Assembly (NCBI RefSeq): GCF_003353425.1
Contig: NZ_QRAO01000005.1
Coordinates: 1-64,000, forward strand
Length of the DNA: 64,000 bases
Reading direction: 5' to 3'
From: Marinirhabdus gelatinilytica
Lineage (GTDB): Bacteria; Bacteroidota; Bacteroidia; Flavobacteriales; Flavobacteriaceae
Positions 8,354 through 17,432 of this stretch are shown here, in pieces. Within the stretch, counting starts at the first letter, position 1. Every line of letters begins with the position of its first letter. Both the position numbers and the translations under genes were made by a program. The notes below the pieces were generated by a model. The model searched no databases, was not told where the DNA came from, and saw nothing but the letters and a program-made list of their open reading frames with translations.

Positions 8354-9706
8354 TTATCCTATTTCTTTATACATTAAGTCCAGCCCGTTTCTAATAATCT
8401 GTTGGTGCGGTTGCTTGGAAACACAAATAAACTCCGTTAGCGCAAAATCCTCTGGTGCCACCTCGTACATCCCCATTGCCTCCATAGCATCTAGGTCTTG
8501 TACCATACACGCCTTTAATAATTGCAATGGGTACATATCCAGCGGGAACACCTCTTCATAATTTCCCGTAACCACAAAAGCTCTGTGCTCACCATTGGTA
8601 TTAGTATCGAGTTCAAATTTTTTCTTAGGGGTTAACCAAGAGAACGTCAACGCCCGTGACGTTGATATTTTATTAAAGATAGGTTTGTTCCAACCAAAGA
8701 ATTCGTAATCGTCACCTTCAGGAATTACGCTTACCGTGTTTGAATAGTACCCTAAATGTCCTTTTGGGGAAATTTGAGTACCCGATAGTACGCCGCCACT
8801 AATTACACGGACGTTTTCTTCGTTGAGACCGCTATCGTATACAAATGTGGAAACTTCGGCACCTATTTTTGAGATATAATACTTTGGAGATTTTACTGAA
8901 GATCCTACCAAGGCAACCACTCTTTCGGCATTAAATCTTCCTGTGAGCAGCAATTCGCCTATGATAACCAAGTCTTGAGCGGCTACTGTCCATACGGTAT
9001 CGCCTTTGTTAATTGGAGCTATCATTGCTATTTGCGTACCAACATTTCCAGCAGGGTGTGGTCCTTTTACAGTATGGAGCACCGCATCATTCATACCTTT
9101 TAACGGGGAGCTACCATCGGCCCCTATACCAATATGTACAGAACCTTCGGTCAATTTAGCCAGTGCGGTAACGGCTGCCTGTAATTCGGCCTCTTTTCCT
9201 TTAAGGGTAAAATCAAGATCTGCCGCAAGGGGTGCTGTGGTGTAGCCTGAGATAAAAATATCCCGTGGAGCAATTTCAGGGTTTGCAATTACATCGTAGG
9301 GACGTTGCTTAACAAAAGGCCAGCAACCAGTTGCCAATAAATGTTTCTTGATTTCTTCAGCAGTTGCAGAAGCTACGTTCAAACTACCACTATCCACAAA
9401 TGTGTCTTGTGTTTCGGCTTCTATCACCACACGTGTGATCACACGTTTTGCACCGCGCTCTATAGCAGTAAGAGTACCACTTACAGGTGATGCAAACTTA
9501 ATGGCTTCGTTGTCTTTTGAATAGAAAAGAGTTTCTCCTGCTTGAAGCTTTGCCCCTTCCTTCACCACCATTTTTGGAGTGGTTAAGTGGAAATCGGCTG
9601 GTCTAATGGCGAACGTCCTGGAACGTGGAGCTTTGGATAGCGTTTTTTCCGCTTCGCCTTTCAGGTTTATGGTAAGACCTTTTTTAATCTTAATGTCTTT
9701 GGACAT
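8354..9706 (-). CDS. nqrA: Na+-translocating NADH:quinone reductase subunit A
   Basis: NqrA is the peripheral cytoplasmic subunit of Na+-NQR implicated in ubiquinone/menaquinone binding. The 450-residue product starts with KIKKGLTINLKG and contains the biotinyl-lipoyl-like fold (VVKEGAKLQAGETLFY) and the conserved HIGIGADGSSP and KGPHPAGN segments. No membrane helix is present, as expected. It is the first gene of the six-gene operon, with a promoter about 60 bases upstream of its ATG. Confidence 0.96.
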   Translation of the reverse strand: MSKDIKIKKGLTINLKGEAEKTLSKAPRSRTFAIRPADFHLTTPKMVVKEGAKLQAGETLFYSKDNEAIKFASPVSGTLTAIERGAKRVITRVVIEAETQDTFVDSGSLNVASATAEEIKKHLLATGCWPFVKQRPYDVIANPEIAPRDIFISGYTTAPLAADLDFTLKGKEAELQAAVTALAKLTEGSVHIGIGADGSSPLKGMNDAVLHTVKGPHPAGNVGTQIAMIAPINKGDTVWTVAAQDLVIIGELLLTGRFNAERVVALVGSSVKSPKYYISKIGAEVSTFVYDSGLNEENVRVISGGVLSGTQISPKGHLGYYSNTVSVIPEGDDYEFFGWNKPIFNKISTSRALTFSWLTPKKKFELDTNTNGEHRAFVVTGNYEEVFPLDMYPLQLLKACMVQDLDAMEAMGMYEVAPEDFALTEFICVSKQPHQQIIRNGLDLMYKEIG

Positions 9707-9767
9707 AGGATATATGTGTTAAAATTGCCTTTGCCCTAATTGCCAACATGGCTCTATTTAGGGTGTG

Positions 9768-9799
9768 CAAATTTAATAATTAAAACTAGCAATATACAA
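9768..9799 (-). promoter_or_regulatory. Promoter of the nqr operon
   Basis: On the minus strand TTG (9797-9799) is followed after 21 bases by TAAATTTG (9768-9775), a full match to the Bacteroidota TTG-N17-23-TAnnTTTG pattern. It lies about 60 bases before the nqrA ATG. Confidence 0.7.
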
Positions 9800-9898
9800 G
9801 GAATATATCTTAAATTTTTAATGGCTCAAGTGGCTAGTTTTTAGTTTTTAAAGAAGGCACAGAAATTGCTTATATTTAGCCACTCAAAATACGTTGGC

Positions 9899-11155
9899 AT
9901 GGTAAAGCACCTTATATCCCTATTGTTTATCTCTTGTATAACCCATCAGGTTTTTGCACAAAAAGCCCAAGAAATCCCTCCGCCAGAATATATTGGAACC
10001 ATACAGTTTTCCGGACAACCCAATAACGCCGGAATCCCCATTATAAACCTGGGCGATAGATTGCGGATTTCCTTTGATGCGCTTAACGGAAATGAAGCCG
10101 ATTTTTATTACAGGATAGATCATTATGACTTTGACTGGACCCCGAGCAACCTCTCAAAGAACGAGTATTTGCAAGGGTTTGACGAGGTACGTATTGAAAC
10201 GTATGAGAACTCCTTGAATACACTACAAATATTTTCCCACTATTTCCTCACCATCCCAAACAGGGAAACGCGCGGCATCACAAAAAGTGGAAATTACCTT
10301 ATCACCTTTTCTGATGATGATGGCAACATAGTTTTCTCCCGAAAATTTATTGTCAAGGAAAACCTCGTGAGTGTTGGTGTGGAAATTAAAAGGGCTAGAG
10401 ACTTAAGGCGCATCAAAAACGACCAAGTAGTACAGTTTACCATAGATTCCCCTTCGGAAATACTCATAAACCCAAAACGGAATGTAAAAACACTGGTACT
10501 GCAAAACGGAAACATAAAGACTGCCATAACCGATCTTGTACCACAATACACAATAGGCACCGAGCTGATTTATAGGTATGATAAGGAAGCAGCTTTTGGT
10601 GGGGGCAACGAGTTCCACAATTTTGACAATAAAGATATACGGGCTGCCAATAATACCATTAGGCGAATTGAACTGAACGACCTCTACGAACATTTTCTAT
10701 ATACGGATATAGACCGAAGCGACCGCCCCTACACGTACAATCCCGATATTAATGGAGGCTTTGTGGTGCGTAATATCAATGCCCAAAACCAAGCTATTGA
10801 AGCTGAATATACTATTGTACACTTCAACCTTCAATATTTTGAGGCTTTGGAGGACAAGGAGATACACATCTACGGAAATTTCAACAACTACACTATAGAT
10901 GGCACCACCTATATGCGTTACAATAAAGCTACAGATAGCTACCAAAATGCTAGAATGTTCAAACAAGGCTTCTACAACTATAAATATGTGTTGGTAGATC
11001 GTGACGGCAGCATAGACGAAGGAGCTATAAGTGGTGATTTTTGGGAGACCGAAAACAATTATTCAGTAGTAGTGTATTACCGTGCCCCCGGAGAACGCTA
11101 CGACCGTGTGATTGGTCTGGGAACGGGCAGCTCCACAAACATCACCAATTATTAA
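9899..11155 (+). CDS. DUF5103 protein, T9SS Plug-like
   Basis: The 418-residue product matches the DUF5103 family, which includes the Plug protein that closes the empty SprA translocon of the type IX secretion system. ATG 9899 is preferred over the upstream TTG at 9866 because it gives a clean signal peptide (MVKHLISLLFISC...VFA-Q). A conserved beta-sandwich opening with PEYIGTIQF and YYRIDHYDFDW is followed by a C-terminal immunoglobulin-like half (EIHIYGNFNNY). It is exported to the periplasm. Many flavobacteria carry several DUF5103 paralogues, so whether this one is the actual translocon plug is not settled by sequence alone. Confidence 0.85.
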   Translation: MVKHLISLLFISCITHQVFAQKAQEIPPPEYIGTIQFSGQPNNAGIPIINLGDRLRISFDALNGNEADFYYRIDHYDFDWTPSNLSKNEYLQGFDEVRIETYENSLNTLQIFSHYFLTIPNRETRGITKSGNYLITFSDDDGNIVFSRKFIVKENLVSVGVEIKRARDLRRIKNDQVVQFTIDSPSEILINPKRNVKTLVLQNGNIKTAITDLVPQYTIGTELIYRYDKEAAFGGGNEFHNFDNKDIRAANNTIRRIELNDLYEHFLYTDIDRSDRPYTYNPDINGGFVVRNINAQNQAIEAEYTIVHFNLQYFEALEDKEIHIYGNFNNYTIDGTTYMRYNKATDSYQNARMFKQGFYNYKYVLVDRDGSIDEGAISGDFWETENNYSVVVYYRAPGERYDRVIGLGTGSSTNITNY

Positions 11156-11182
11156 AAAATCAACATCCCCAAAAACTAATCT

Positions 11183-12571
11183 ATGAACTACGAACTTGAT
11201 CTTTTTAACAAGCTCGCACATAAACTTTTTGAAGCCGAAGGTGAACACCCAGTAACCAAACCCATACCAGCTGGAGAGCTATTTAGGCAACTGGACCTTA
11301 CGCTCAAAGAAAACCCGGACCCCAATTTTGAGTCGACCATTGAAAACCTAATCCTAAGCACTCCAAGAACGGCGACTAAACTGTTTTTCAATCAATTATT
11401 TGGAGGCAGGAATCCCAAGGCAACATTGGGAGACCTTCTTGCAGTACTGCTAAACAACAGTATGTACACCTATAAGGTTGCAGGACCACAAGTGGGAGTT
11501 GAAAAAGAAATACTACACAACATTTGCAACCTAATTGGCTATCCCAACACTAGTGATGGTACGTTTGCCCCGGGAGGCTCTATGAGCAATTTTATGGCTA
11601 TGGTAATGGCAAGGGATAATTTCAATGAGACTATTAGATTGAAAGGTGCCCAGGGAAAAATGATCGTGTACACTTCTGCAGAGTCGCATTATTCCATTCC
11701 CAAAAATGCCTCATTAATGGGCGTGGGACGGGACCAAGTGCGTTTTGTGGCTACCGATGCCTATGGAAAAATGCTTCCCGAAGCCCTTCAAAAACTCATT
11801 GAAAAGGATATTGAGGATGGCAACCACCCTTTCTTTGTAAATGCTACGGCCGGCACGACGGTATTGGGTGCTTTTGATTCTATTGAGCCACTCTCAGAAA
11901 TTTGCAAAAAACACAATCTATGGCTGCACGTAGATGGTGCGTATTGCGGCAGTATCATTTTCAGCAATAAATACAAGCACCTGGTACATGGACTGGAGCT
12001 CAGCAACTCCTTTAGCGTAAATGCCCATAAAATGATGGGCACACCCCTTACCTGCTCTATCATTGTCACTCGAGATAAAAAGCACCTAAACAATTCCTTC
12101 AGCAACGATGCTGCTTATCTGTACCAGACAGATGGCGACGATTACAACCTGGGAAAAACCTCCATTCAATGTGGAAGACGAAACGATGCATTGAAATTTT
12201 GGACCTTGTGGAAAAGTGTTGGAACTTCGGGGCTGGAAAAAATTGTGGACCAGCAATTCCAGCTGGCTGAAGTTGCCCGAAATTACATTAAAGACAATAG
12301 CGATTATACCCTCTATAGTTTTGACGATTCCATTTCGGTATGTTTCAACTATAAGAACATTCCCGCACAACAACTCTGTACCGCCCTTTACGAACATGCC
12401 GAATTAATGGTAGGCTACGGAACTTTTCAGGAAAACGAATTTGTACGTTTGGTCACCATAAATTCTGGCAATAAAGACGAGGACATTCTGAATTTCTTTA
12501 AGATACTCGAAAATTTTGTTGAAGAAAACGAAGCTCTATTTTCTGAAGCAATCGCAGAAGAAAAAGTGTAG
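11183..12571 (+). CDS. PLP-dependent decarboxylase, group II (glutamate/aspartate/sulfinoalanine type)
   Basis: A cytoplasmic fold-type I decarboxylase that releases CO2 from an amino acid using pyridoxal phosphate. The 462-residue sequence has the cofactor-stacking ESHYS motif (His169), TAGTTVLGAFD, the phosphate/pyridine-binding HVDGAYCG, and the Schiff-base lysine Lys283 in SVNAHKMM. These are the group II hallmarks shared by glutamate, aspartate, cysteine-sulfinate and 2,4-diaminobutyrate decarboxylases, and the substrate cannot be read from sequence. It follows the DUF5103 gene by 27 bases and converges on purT with a 5-base gap. Confidence 0.85.
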   Translation: MNYELDLFNKLAHKLFEAEGEHPVTKPIPAGELFRQLDLTLKENPDPNFESTIENLILSTPRTATKLFFNQLFGGRNPKATLGDLLAVLLNNSMYTYKVAGPQVGVEKEILHNICNLIGYPNTSDGTFAPGGSMSNFMAMVMARDNFNETIRLKGAQGKMIVYTSAESHYSIPKNASLMGVGRDQVRFVATDAYGKMLPEALQKLIEKDIEDGNHPFFVNATAGTTVLGAFDSIEPLSEICKKHNLWLHVDGAYCGSIIFSNKYKHLVHGLELSNSFSVNAHKMMGTPLTCSIIVTRDKKHLNNSFSNDAAYLYQTDGDDYNLGKTSIQCGRRNDALKFWTLWKSVGTSGLEKIVDQQFQLAEVARNYIKDNSDYTLYSFDDSISVCFNYKNIPAQQLCTALYEHAELMVGYGTFQENEFVRLVTINSGNKDEDILNFFKILENFVEENEALFSEAIAEEKV

Positions 12572-12576
12572 ACATG

Positions 12577-13740
12577 TTACAGCTTCACCTCAACTTTTGC
12601 GGCCAGCTCCTTTGCACGCTGTGTAACTGCTAAGACATCACCATTTAAGACATCGTAGGTTAGCACAACAGCCATACGCCTATAGGGACGGGAAGTTGGT
12701 TTGCCAAATAATCTAAAATCGGTTTTGGGAGCTGCAGCTATGGTTCCAATATTCGAAAATGTTGGGTTATCGCTATGGCCTTTTGCCAAAATCACGGCAC
12801 TGGCACCTATACGCTCTTGGGTAATTTCGGCTATGGGAAGCCCCAATACGGCACGGAGATGCAATTCAAACTCATTAAAATTTTGTGTGTTCGCCAACGT
12901 TACCATCCCTGTATCGTGCGGTCGTGGGGATAGTTCAGAAAAGTACACCCCATCATCCCCCACAAAAAACTCAACACCCCAAATTCCTGCGCCCCCTAGG
13001 GCTTCGGTTACTTTTGCGGCCATATCCTGCGCCGTCTTTAAATGGGCACTTTCCATACTGGCCGGTTGCCAGCTTTCTTGATAATCGCCCCGTTCCTGCC
13101 TATGCCCAATGGGAGGGCAAAACAGGGTCTCCCCATTGCGTTGGGTTACGGTAAGAAGGGTAATCTCATAGTTGAAATCTATAAACGCTTCTACGATCAC
13201 TTCGGCCACGTCGCCACGGGAACCTTCTTGGGAGTAGTCCCAAGCCTTTTGTATATCGGCCTCGGTCTTTATGGTACTTTGTCCTTTTCCGCTGGAAGAC
13301 ATTAAAGGTTTTACAACACATGGCATCCCTATCTGGGCTACAGCTGCCTGTAAACTCTTGGCGGAAGTTGCGTATCTATAGGCTGCTGTCCTTAACCCCA
13401 ACTCCTTTGCAGCAAGGTCGCGAATGGCCTTGCGGTTCATCGTAAAATTAGCGGCCTTGGCACTGGGTATCACGGTGTAGCCCTGTTTTTCGTATTCATA
13501 AAAACGTTCGGTACGTATGGCCTCAATCTCTGGGACAATAAAATCTGGTTTGTGTTTTTCAACCAAGGCATCCAGCGCATTGCCATCCAGCATGTTTATC
13601 ACTTCAAACTCCTGTGCCACTTGCATGGCAGGGGCGTTTTGGTAACTATCTACAGCAATGGTGTATTGCCCTAAGCGTTGTGCGGCAATTACAAGTTCTT
13701 TACCGAGTTCACCGGAACCGAGGAGGAGGATTTTTGACAT
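12577..13740 (-). CDS. purT: Formate-dependent phosphoribosylglycinamide formyltransferase
   Basis: PurT makes N-formyl-GAR from GAR, formate and ATP, an alternative to the folate-dependent PurN step of purine synthesis. The 387-residue product has the ATP-grasp N-lobe start [12 protein letters not shown], the central GKGQSTI loop near residue 170, and the metal-binding [10 protein letters not shown] segment at the C-terminal end of the grasp domain. Length is normal. It is the last gene of a leftward run (desaturase, aminotransferase, purT) with a 13-base gap to the aminotransferase. Confidence 0.96.
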   Translation of the reverse strand: MSKILLLGSGELGKELVIAAQRLGQYTIAVDSYQNAPAMQVAQEFEVINMLDGNALDALVEKHKPDFIVPEIEAIRTERFYEYEKQGYTVIPSAKAANFTMNRKAIRDLAAKELGLRTAAYRYATSAKSLQAAVAQIGMPCVVKPLMSSSGKGQSTIKTEADIQKAWDYSQEGSRGDVAEVIVEAFIDFNYEITLLTVTQRNGETLFCPPIGHRQERGDYQESWQPASMESAHLKTAQDMAAKVTEALGGAGIWGVEFFVGDDGVYFSELSPRPHDTGMVTLANTQNFNEFELHLRAVLGLPIAEITQERIGASAVILAKGHSDNPTFSNIGTIAAAPKTDFRLFGKPTSRPYRRMAVVLTYDVLNGDVLAVTQRAKELAAKVEVKL

Positions 13741-13753
13741 AGATATAACTTCT

Positions 13754-14941
13754 TTAAGCCAATGCCTTTTTGATGCGTTTCATCGCCTCTTTTATATCCT
13801 TTTCAGAAGCGGCATAGCTTATCCTAATGCACTCTGGATTTCCAAAAGCTTCACCCGTAACGGTTGCAACGTTGGCTTCTTCCAGCAGATACAATGCAAA
13901 GTCTGAAGCATTTTCAATTTTTTTCCCGTTAAGGGTTTTTCCGAAGTAGTGGGAAACATTGGGAAATACGTAAAAGGCTCCTTCTGGCTCGTTCGTTTTG
14001 AAACCAGGGATATCATTCAATAAGTCCAATATCAATGTACGGCGCTCTTTAAAAGCATCTACCATATATTGGATTTTACTCGGCGGGTTCTCCAATGCCG
14101 CTATTGTAGCACGCTGGGCAATACAATTGGCACCACTGGTAACCTGCCCTTGCATCTTTGTACAGGCACGGGCAATATATTCTGGACCACCCATATAGCC
14201 TATACGCCATCCGGTCATAGAATATGCCTTGGACACTCCGTTCACGGTGACGGTACGACTGTACATATCTTCAAACTGTGCCATGGAAACACGATCGTCA
14301 GTAAAATTTATATGCTCATAAATCTCATCGCTCACTACGATTATCTGTGGGTGTTTTACCAGAACATCGGCTAGGGCACGAAGCTCTTCCCTGCTGTACA
14401 CAGATCCACTAGGGTTACAGGGCGAGCTGTAAATCATCATTTTTGTCTTGGGTGTAATGGCCGCTTCAAGCGCTTGTGGGGTTACCTTAAAATCTGTTTC
14501 AATAGAAGATTTAATCTCAACGGGCACACCTCCTGCAACTTTACTGATGTCTGCATAGCTTACCCAATAAGGAGCTGGCAACAATACTTCGTCACCTTTA
14601 TTCAGCAATACCTGTGCAAGGTTTGCCAAGGTTTGTTTTGCTCCCGTAGAGACCACGATTTGTGACAAGCTGTAGTCTAGATTGTTGTCTCGTTCAAACT
14701 TTTTGGCCACTGCTTTTTTGAGCTCCGTGTACCCATCTACCGGAGTATAGCTATGGTAATCTTCTTCAATGGCTTTAATGGCAGCTTCTTTTACAAATTC
14801 TGGAATGGTAAAGTCCGGTTCACCCAGACTAAGGCCAATAATATCTTTTCCAGCTTCTCGCAATTCCCTGGCTTTCGCCGCCATTGCAAGTGTTGCAGAG
14901 GTTGCCATGTTGTTTACACGATCGGAAAGTTGGTTGCTCAT
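13754..14941 (-). CDS. Class I pyridoxal phosphate aminotransferase (aspartate aminotransferase-like)
   Basis: A fold-type I aminotransferase of the aspartate/prephenate group. The 395-residue sequence shows LSLGEPDF at the N-terminus, the cofactor-contacting NPSG motif (~176), SDEIYEH (~205), and the Schiff-base lysine Lys238 within [11 protein letters not shown], followed by the substrate-carboxylate arginine in GWRIGY. Family knowledge supports transfer of an amino group between aspartate and 2-oxoglutarate, but related enzymes also use aromatic substrates. It sits 3 bases after the desaturase stop and is probably cotranscribed with it. Confidence 0.9.
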   Translation of the reverse strand: MSNQLSDRVNNMATSATLAMAAKARELREAGKDIIGLSLGEPDFTIPEFVKEAAIKAIEEDYHSYTPVDGYTELKKAVAKKFERDNNLDYSLSQIVVSTGAKQTLANLAQVLLNKGDEVLLPAPYWVSYADISKVAGGVPVEIKSSIETDFKVTPQALEAAITPKTKMMIYSSPCNPSGSVYSREELRALADVLVKHPQIIVVSDEIYEHINFTDDRVSMAQFEDMYSRTVTVNGVSKAYSMTGWRIGYMGGPEYIARACTKMQGQVTSGANCIAQRATIAALENPPSKIQYMVDAFKERRTLILDLLNDIPGFKTNEPEGAFYVFPNVSHYFGKTLNGKKIENASDFALYLLEEANVATVTGEAFGNPECIRISYAASEKDIKEAMKRIKKALA

Positions 14942-14944
14942 AAT

Positions 14945-16045
14945 TTAGGCTGGTATTGCAGGGTTAACGCCCATTGCTTTTAAATGCTTAAAGTGCGCTA
15001 TTATAGCACTTCGGGTAGTTTTATATTCGTTATACGGCAAATTGAACTCAAGAGCCGTTTTCTTTACTATTTCTGAAATCTTGGTATAATGAACATGACT
15101 AATGTTTGGGAATATATGATGTTCCACTTGGTGGTTCAATCCTCCCGTAAACCAATTCATTATTTTATTTTTGGTGCTGAAGTTTACCGTAGTGAACAAT
15201 TGGTGTATCGCCCAAGTATTCTTCATGTTCCCCGTGTTATCAGGAAGGGGCATTTGTGTATCGCCCACAACGTGCGCTAACTGAAAAACAATACTCAAGA
15301 TCAAGCCAGCTACGTAGTGCATTAAAAAGAAACCTATCAATATCTTCCACCAAGCGATATCGAAAAACAGGATAGGAAGCACGATCCAGATAGCAACATA
15401 AATTGCCTTGGTAATAAATAAGGTTGTCCACTGTACTGAAGGCTTTGGAAATTTTCCATAGGAAAGTTTTTTGGACAGGTAGCGTTTTGTTTGTTTAAAA
15501 TCGGCCGTGAGCATCCAATTGAACGTGAGCAACCCATACAAGAAAACACTGTATACATGTTGAAAGCGGTGAAACCTTCGCCACTTTGCGTGCTCAGAAA
15601 ACCTGATAATACGGCCAGCGTCCAAATCTTCGTCGTGACCGTGGATATTTGTATACGTATGGTGCAACACATTGTGCTGTACTTGCCAATTGTATACGTT
15701 ACCCGCCAGTATGTAAAGGCTTCCCCCCATAATTTTATTGATCCATTTTTTTGACGAATATGAGCCATGGTTGGCATCGTGCATCACGTTCATCCCAACA
15801 CCGGCCATTCCTATTCCCATTACAATGGTAAGGAGTATTTGCGCCCAGGTTGGTAAATTTAAGGTAAGCAAAAGAAAGTATGGCGACAGGTACAACGAAA
15901 ACATCACTATGGTCTTCACGTGGAGCTTCCAATTGCCCGTTCTAGCGATTTCGTTTTCCTTAAAATAGGTATTTACTCGTTTATTGAGTGTCCTGAAAAA
16001 CTTGGCTGAATCGACACGGGAAAATTTTATTTGAGGAGTATTCAC
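14945..16045 (-). CDS. Membrane fatty acid desaturase (acyl-lipid type)
   Basis: An integral membrane di-iron enzyme that introduces double bonds into fatty acyl chains, a common means of keeping membranes fluid in cold water. The three histidine boxes are present: HDANHGS, HNVLHHTYTN and HQVEHHIFP. Several paired hydrophobic segments lie between them. The frame is open up to a TTG at 16126, but no ATG exists there. I prefer GTG 16045, which gives 366 residues and begins at the conserved segment TPQIKFSRVDSAKFF. The region is read leftward and leads into the aminotransferase and purT. Confidence 0.85.
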   Translation of the reverse strand: MNTPQIKFSRVDSAKFFRTLNKRVNTYFKENEIARTGNWKLHVKTIVMFSLYLSPYFLLLTLNLPTWAQILLTIVMGIGMAGVGMNVMHDANHGSYSSKKWINKIMGGSLYILAGNVYNWQVQHNVLHHTYTNIHGHDEDLDAGRIIRFSEHAKWRRFHRFQHVYSVFLYGLLTFNWMLTADFKQTKRYLSKKLSYGKFPKPSVQWTTLFITKAIYVAIWIVLPILFFDIAWWKILIGFFLMHYVAGLILSIVFQLAHVVGDTQMPLPDNTGNMKNTWAIHQLFTTVNFSTKNKIMNWFTGGLNHQVEHHIFPNISHVHYTKISEIVKKTALEFNLPYNEYKTTRSAIIAHFKHLKAMGVNPAIPA

Positions 16046-16150
16046 AATTTTGGGTTTGCCTTCAGGATTGCTCCTGAATATTAAACGGCTAAAATACGCA
16101 TTGTAAATCAAAATTTCTCTACCCAAAATAAAAAGTTATAAAAGAAGCAC

Positions 16151-16158
16151 TACTTTTG
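16151..16158 (+). promoter_or_regulatory. Putative -7 box for rsmG
   Basis: TACTTTTG matches TAnnTTTG and lies 17 bases before the rsmG ATG. No TTG lies at the right distance upstream, so the -33 half is weak. Confidence 0.45.
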
Positions 16159-16175
16159 CAGCTATTACGTACGCT

Positions 16176-16805
16176 ATGGAACTTTTAGAAAAATATTTCC
16201 CACAACTTACTGAGGTACAAACACTTCAATTTGAAAAATTGGAACACCTTTATAAGGACTGGAACCAAAAAATAAACGTGGTTTCCAGAAAGGATATTGA
16301 CGAGTTGTACCTTAGACACGTGCTGCATTCCTTGGGTATCGCAAAGGTGCAACCATTTGCTCAGGGCTCAAGGATTCTTGATGTAGGCACGGGTGGTGGC
16401 TTTCCAGGCATCCCCTTGGCCATACTATTTCCAGAGACCCAGTTCCACTTGGTAGACAGCATTGGAAAAAAGATAAAAGTGGTTCAAGAAGTAACGCAAG
16501 GCCTCCAGTTGCAAAACGTAAAAATAACCAATGGAAGAGTGGAGACCATCACCGACCATTACGACTTTATTGTAAGCCGCGCCGTTGCGCAAATGGAGAC
16601 TTTTGTAAGGTGGGTACGGAACAACGTGGCAAAGAAGAGCAACCACGAACTGAAAAACGGAATCCTATACCTAAAAGGTGGAGACCTTACCGAAGAACTT
16701 CAACCTTTTCCCAAAGCAAGTATATATAAACTAACCGATTATTTCGAGGAAGATTTTTTTGAAACCAAAAGCGTGGTACATCTTCCACTTAAATACAAAG
16801 GCTAG
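16176..16805 (+). CDS. rsmG: 16S rRNA (guanine-527-N7)-methyltransferase
   Basis: RsmG methylates G527 of 16S rRNA in the small subunit using S-adenosylmethionine. The 209-residue product has the family opening YFPQLTEVQ, the region KINVVSRKDID, and the SAM-binding loop LDVGTGGGFPGIPL near residue 70, followed by VDSIGKK and VSRAVAQ. Length is normal. Its stop overlaps the convergent Nudix gene by four bases. It is divergent from the desaturase. Confidence 0.96.
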   Translation: MELLEKYFPQLTEVQTLQFEKLEHLYKDWNQKINVVSRKDIDELYLRHVLHSLGIAKVQPFAQGSRILDVGTGGGFPGIPLAILFPETQFHLVDSIGKKIKVVQEVTQGLQLQNVKITNGRVETITDHYDFIVSRAVAQMETFVRWVRNNVAKKSNHELKNGILYLKGGDLTEELQPFPKASIYKLTDYFEEDFFETKSVVHLPLKYKG

Positions 16806-17365
16806 ATTTTATGTGCCATAAACCATTGTAGCGCAATGATGGTCTTAGCATCAAAGATTTTTTCTGAAAGCCAACTATCCATTTCTGAAATAGGGAGCTT
16901 CACGGTTTTAATATCTTCATTTTCACTATCCATGCCACCACCTTTGCTTGTTTTATCCCTTGGGGTTACTTCAGCATAAAAAAGATAACAGCGTTCGGTT
17001 GAGCCACCTGGGGAGGTATAGAAATTTGAGATTTGATTTGGCTGATACACCTTGTAGCCCATCTCCTCTTCGGTTTCCCGAATGATGCAGGTAAGTGGGC
17101 ACTCATCCTTTTCCATAGAGCCTGCTGGGATTTCAAAAATCCACCCCTCATCGTGCCGCGTAGTTGGGTACCTAAACTGTTTGGTCAACAATATTGAGGA
17201 CGAATCCTTTTCAAACAACAGAATGGCTACAGAATCGCCCCTATGGAACGCAAACCTAGTGGTGGTAATGTTGTCTCCAGAGAATGTATCGTAGCTCACA
17301 TTTGCCTTCAGCATCTTGTAATGATTGTCGAACACTACTTCTTCATTATTGATCGTATAGTCCAT
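16802..17365 (-). CDS. Nudix hydrolase
   Basis: A 187-residue Nudix enzyme that would cleave a nucleoside diphosphate linked to another group. The Nudix box runs from Gly82 to Tyr104, with Gly82, Glu88, Arg96-Glu97, Glu100-Glu101 and Gly103 in the expected spacing. The upstream part (LLTKQFRYP, EIPAGSME) resembles ADP-ribose/GDP-mannose pyrophosphatases of the NudF/NudK group, so a sugar nucleotide is the likely substrate. That is inference from family. The gene is convergent with rsmG, overlapping it by four bases. Confidence 0.9.
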   Translation of the reverse strand: MDYTINNEEVVFDNHYKMLKANVSYDTFSGDNITTTRFAFHRGDSVAILLFEKDSSSILLTKQFRYPTTRHDEGWIFEIPAGSMEKDECPLTCIIRETEEEMGYKVYQPNQISNFYTSPGGSTERCYLFYAEVTPRDKTSKGGGMDSENEDIKTVKLPISEMDSWLSEKIFDAKTIIALQWFMAHKI

Positions 17366-17383
17366 TATCTTTTTTTTACAAAA

Positions 17384-17407
17384 AAGGCTCCCTTTTCAGG
17401 AAGCCTT
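17384..17407 (-). terminator. Terminator after the Omp28-like secreted protein gene
   Basis: Read leftward, AAGGCTTCC pairs with GGAGCCTT around a TGAAAAG loop and is followed by five T. It lies 25 bases past the stop at 17433. Confidence 0.8.
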
Positions 17408-17432
17408 AATTACCAATTTATATTAAATTCAA

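Noticed and set aside
14945-16126. TTG 16126 as the desaturase start
   Set aside because: It adds 27 residues unlike the family; GTG 16045 gives the usual length and begins at the conserved segment.
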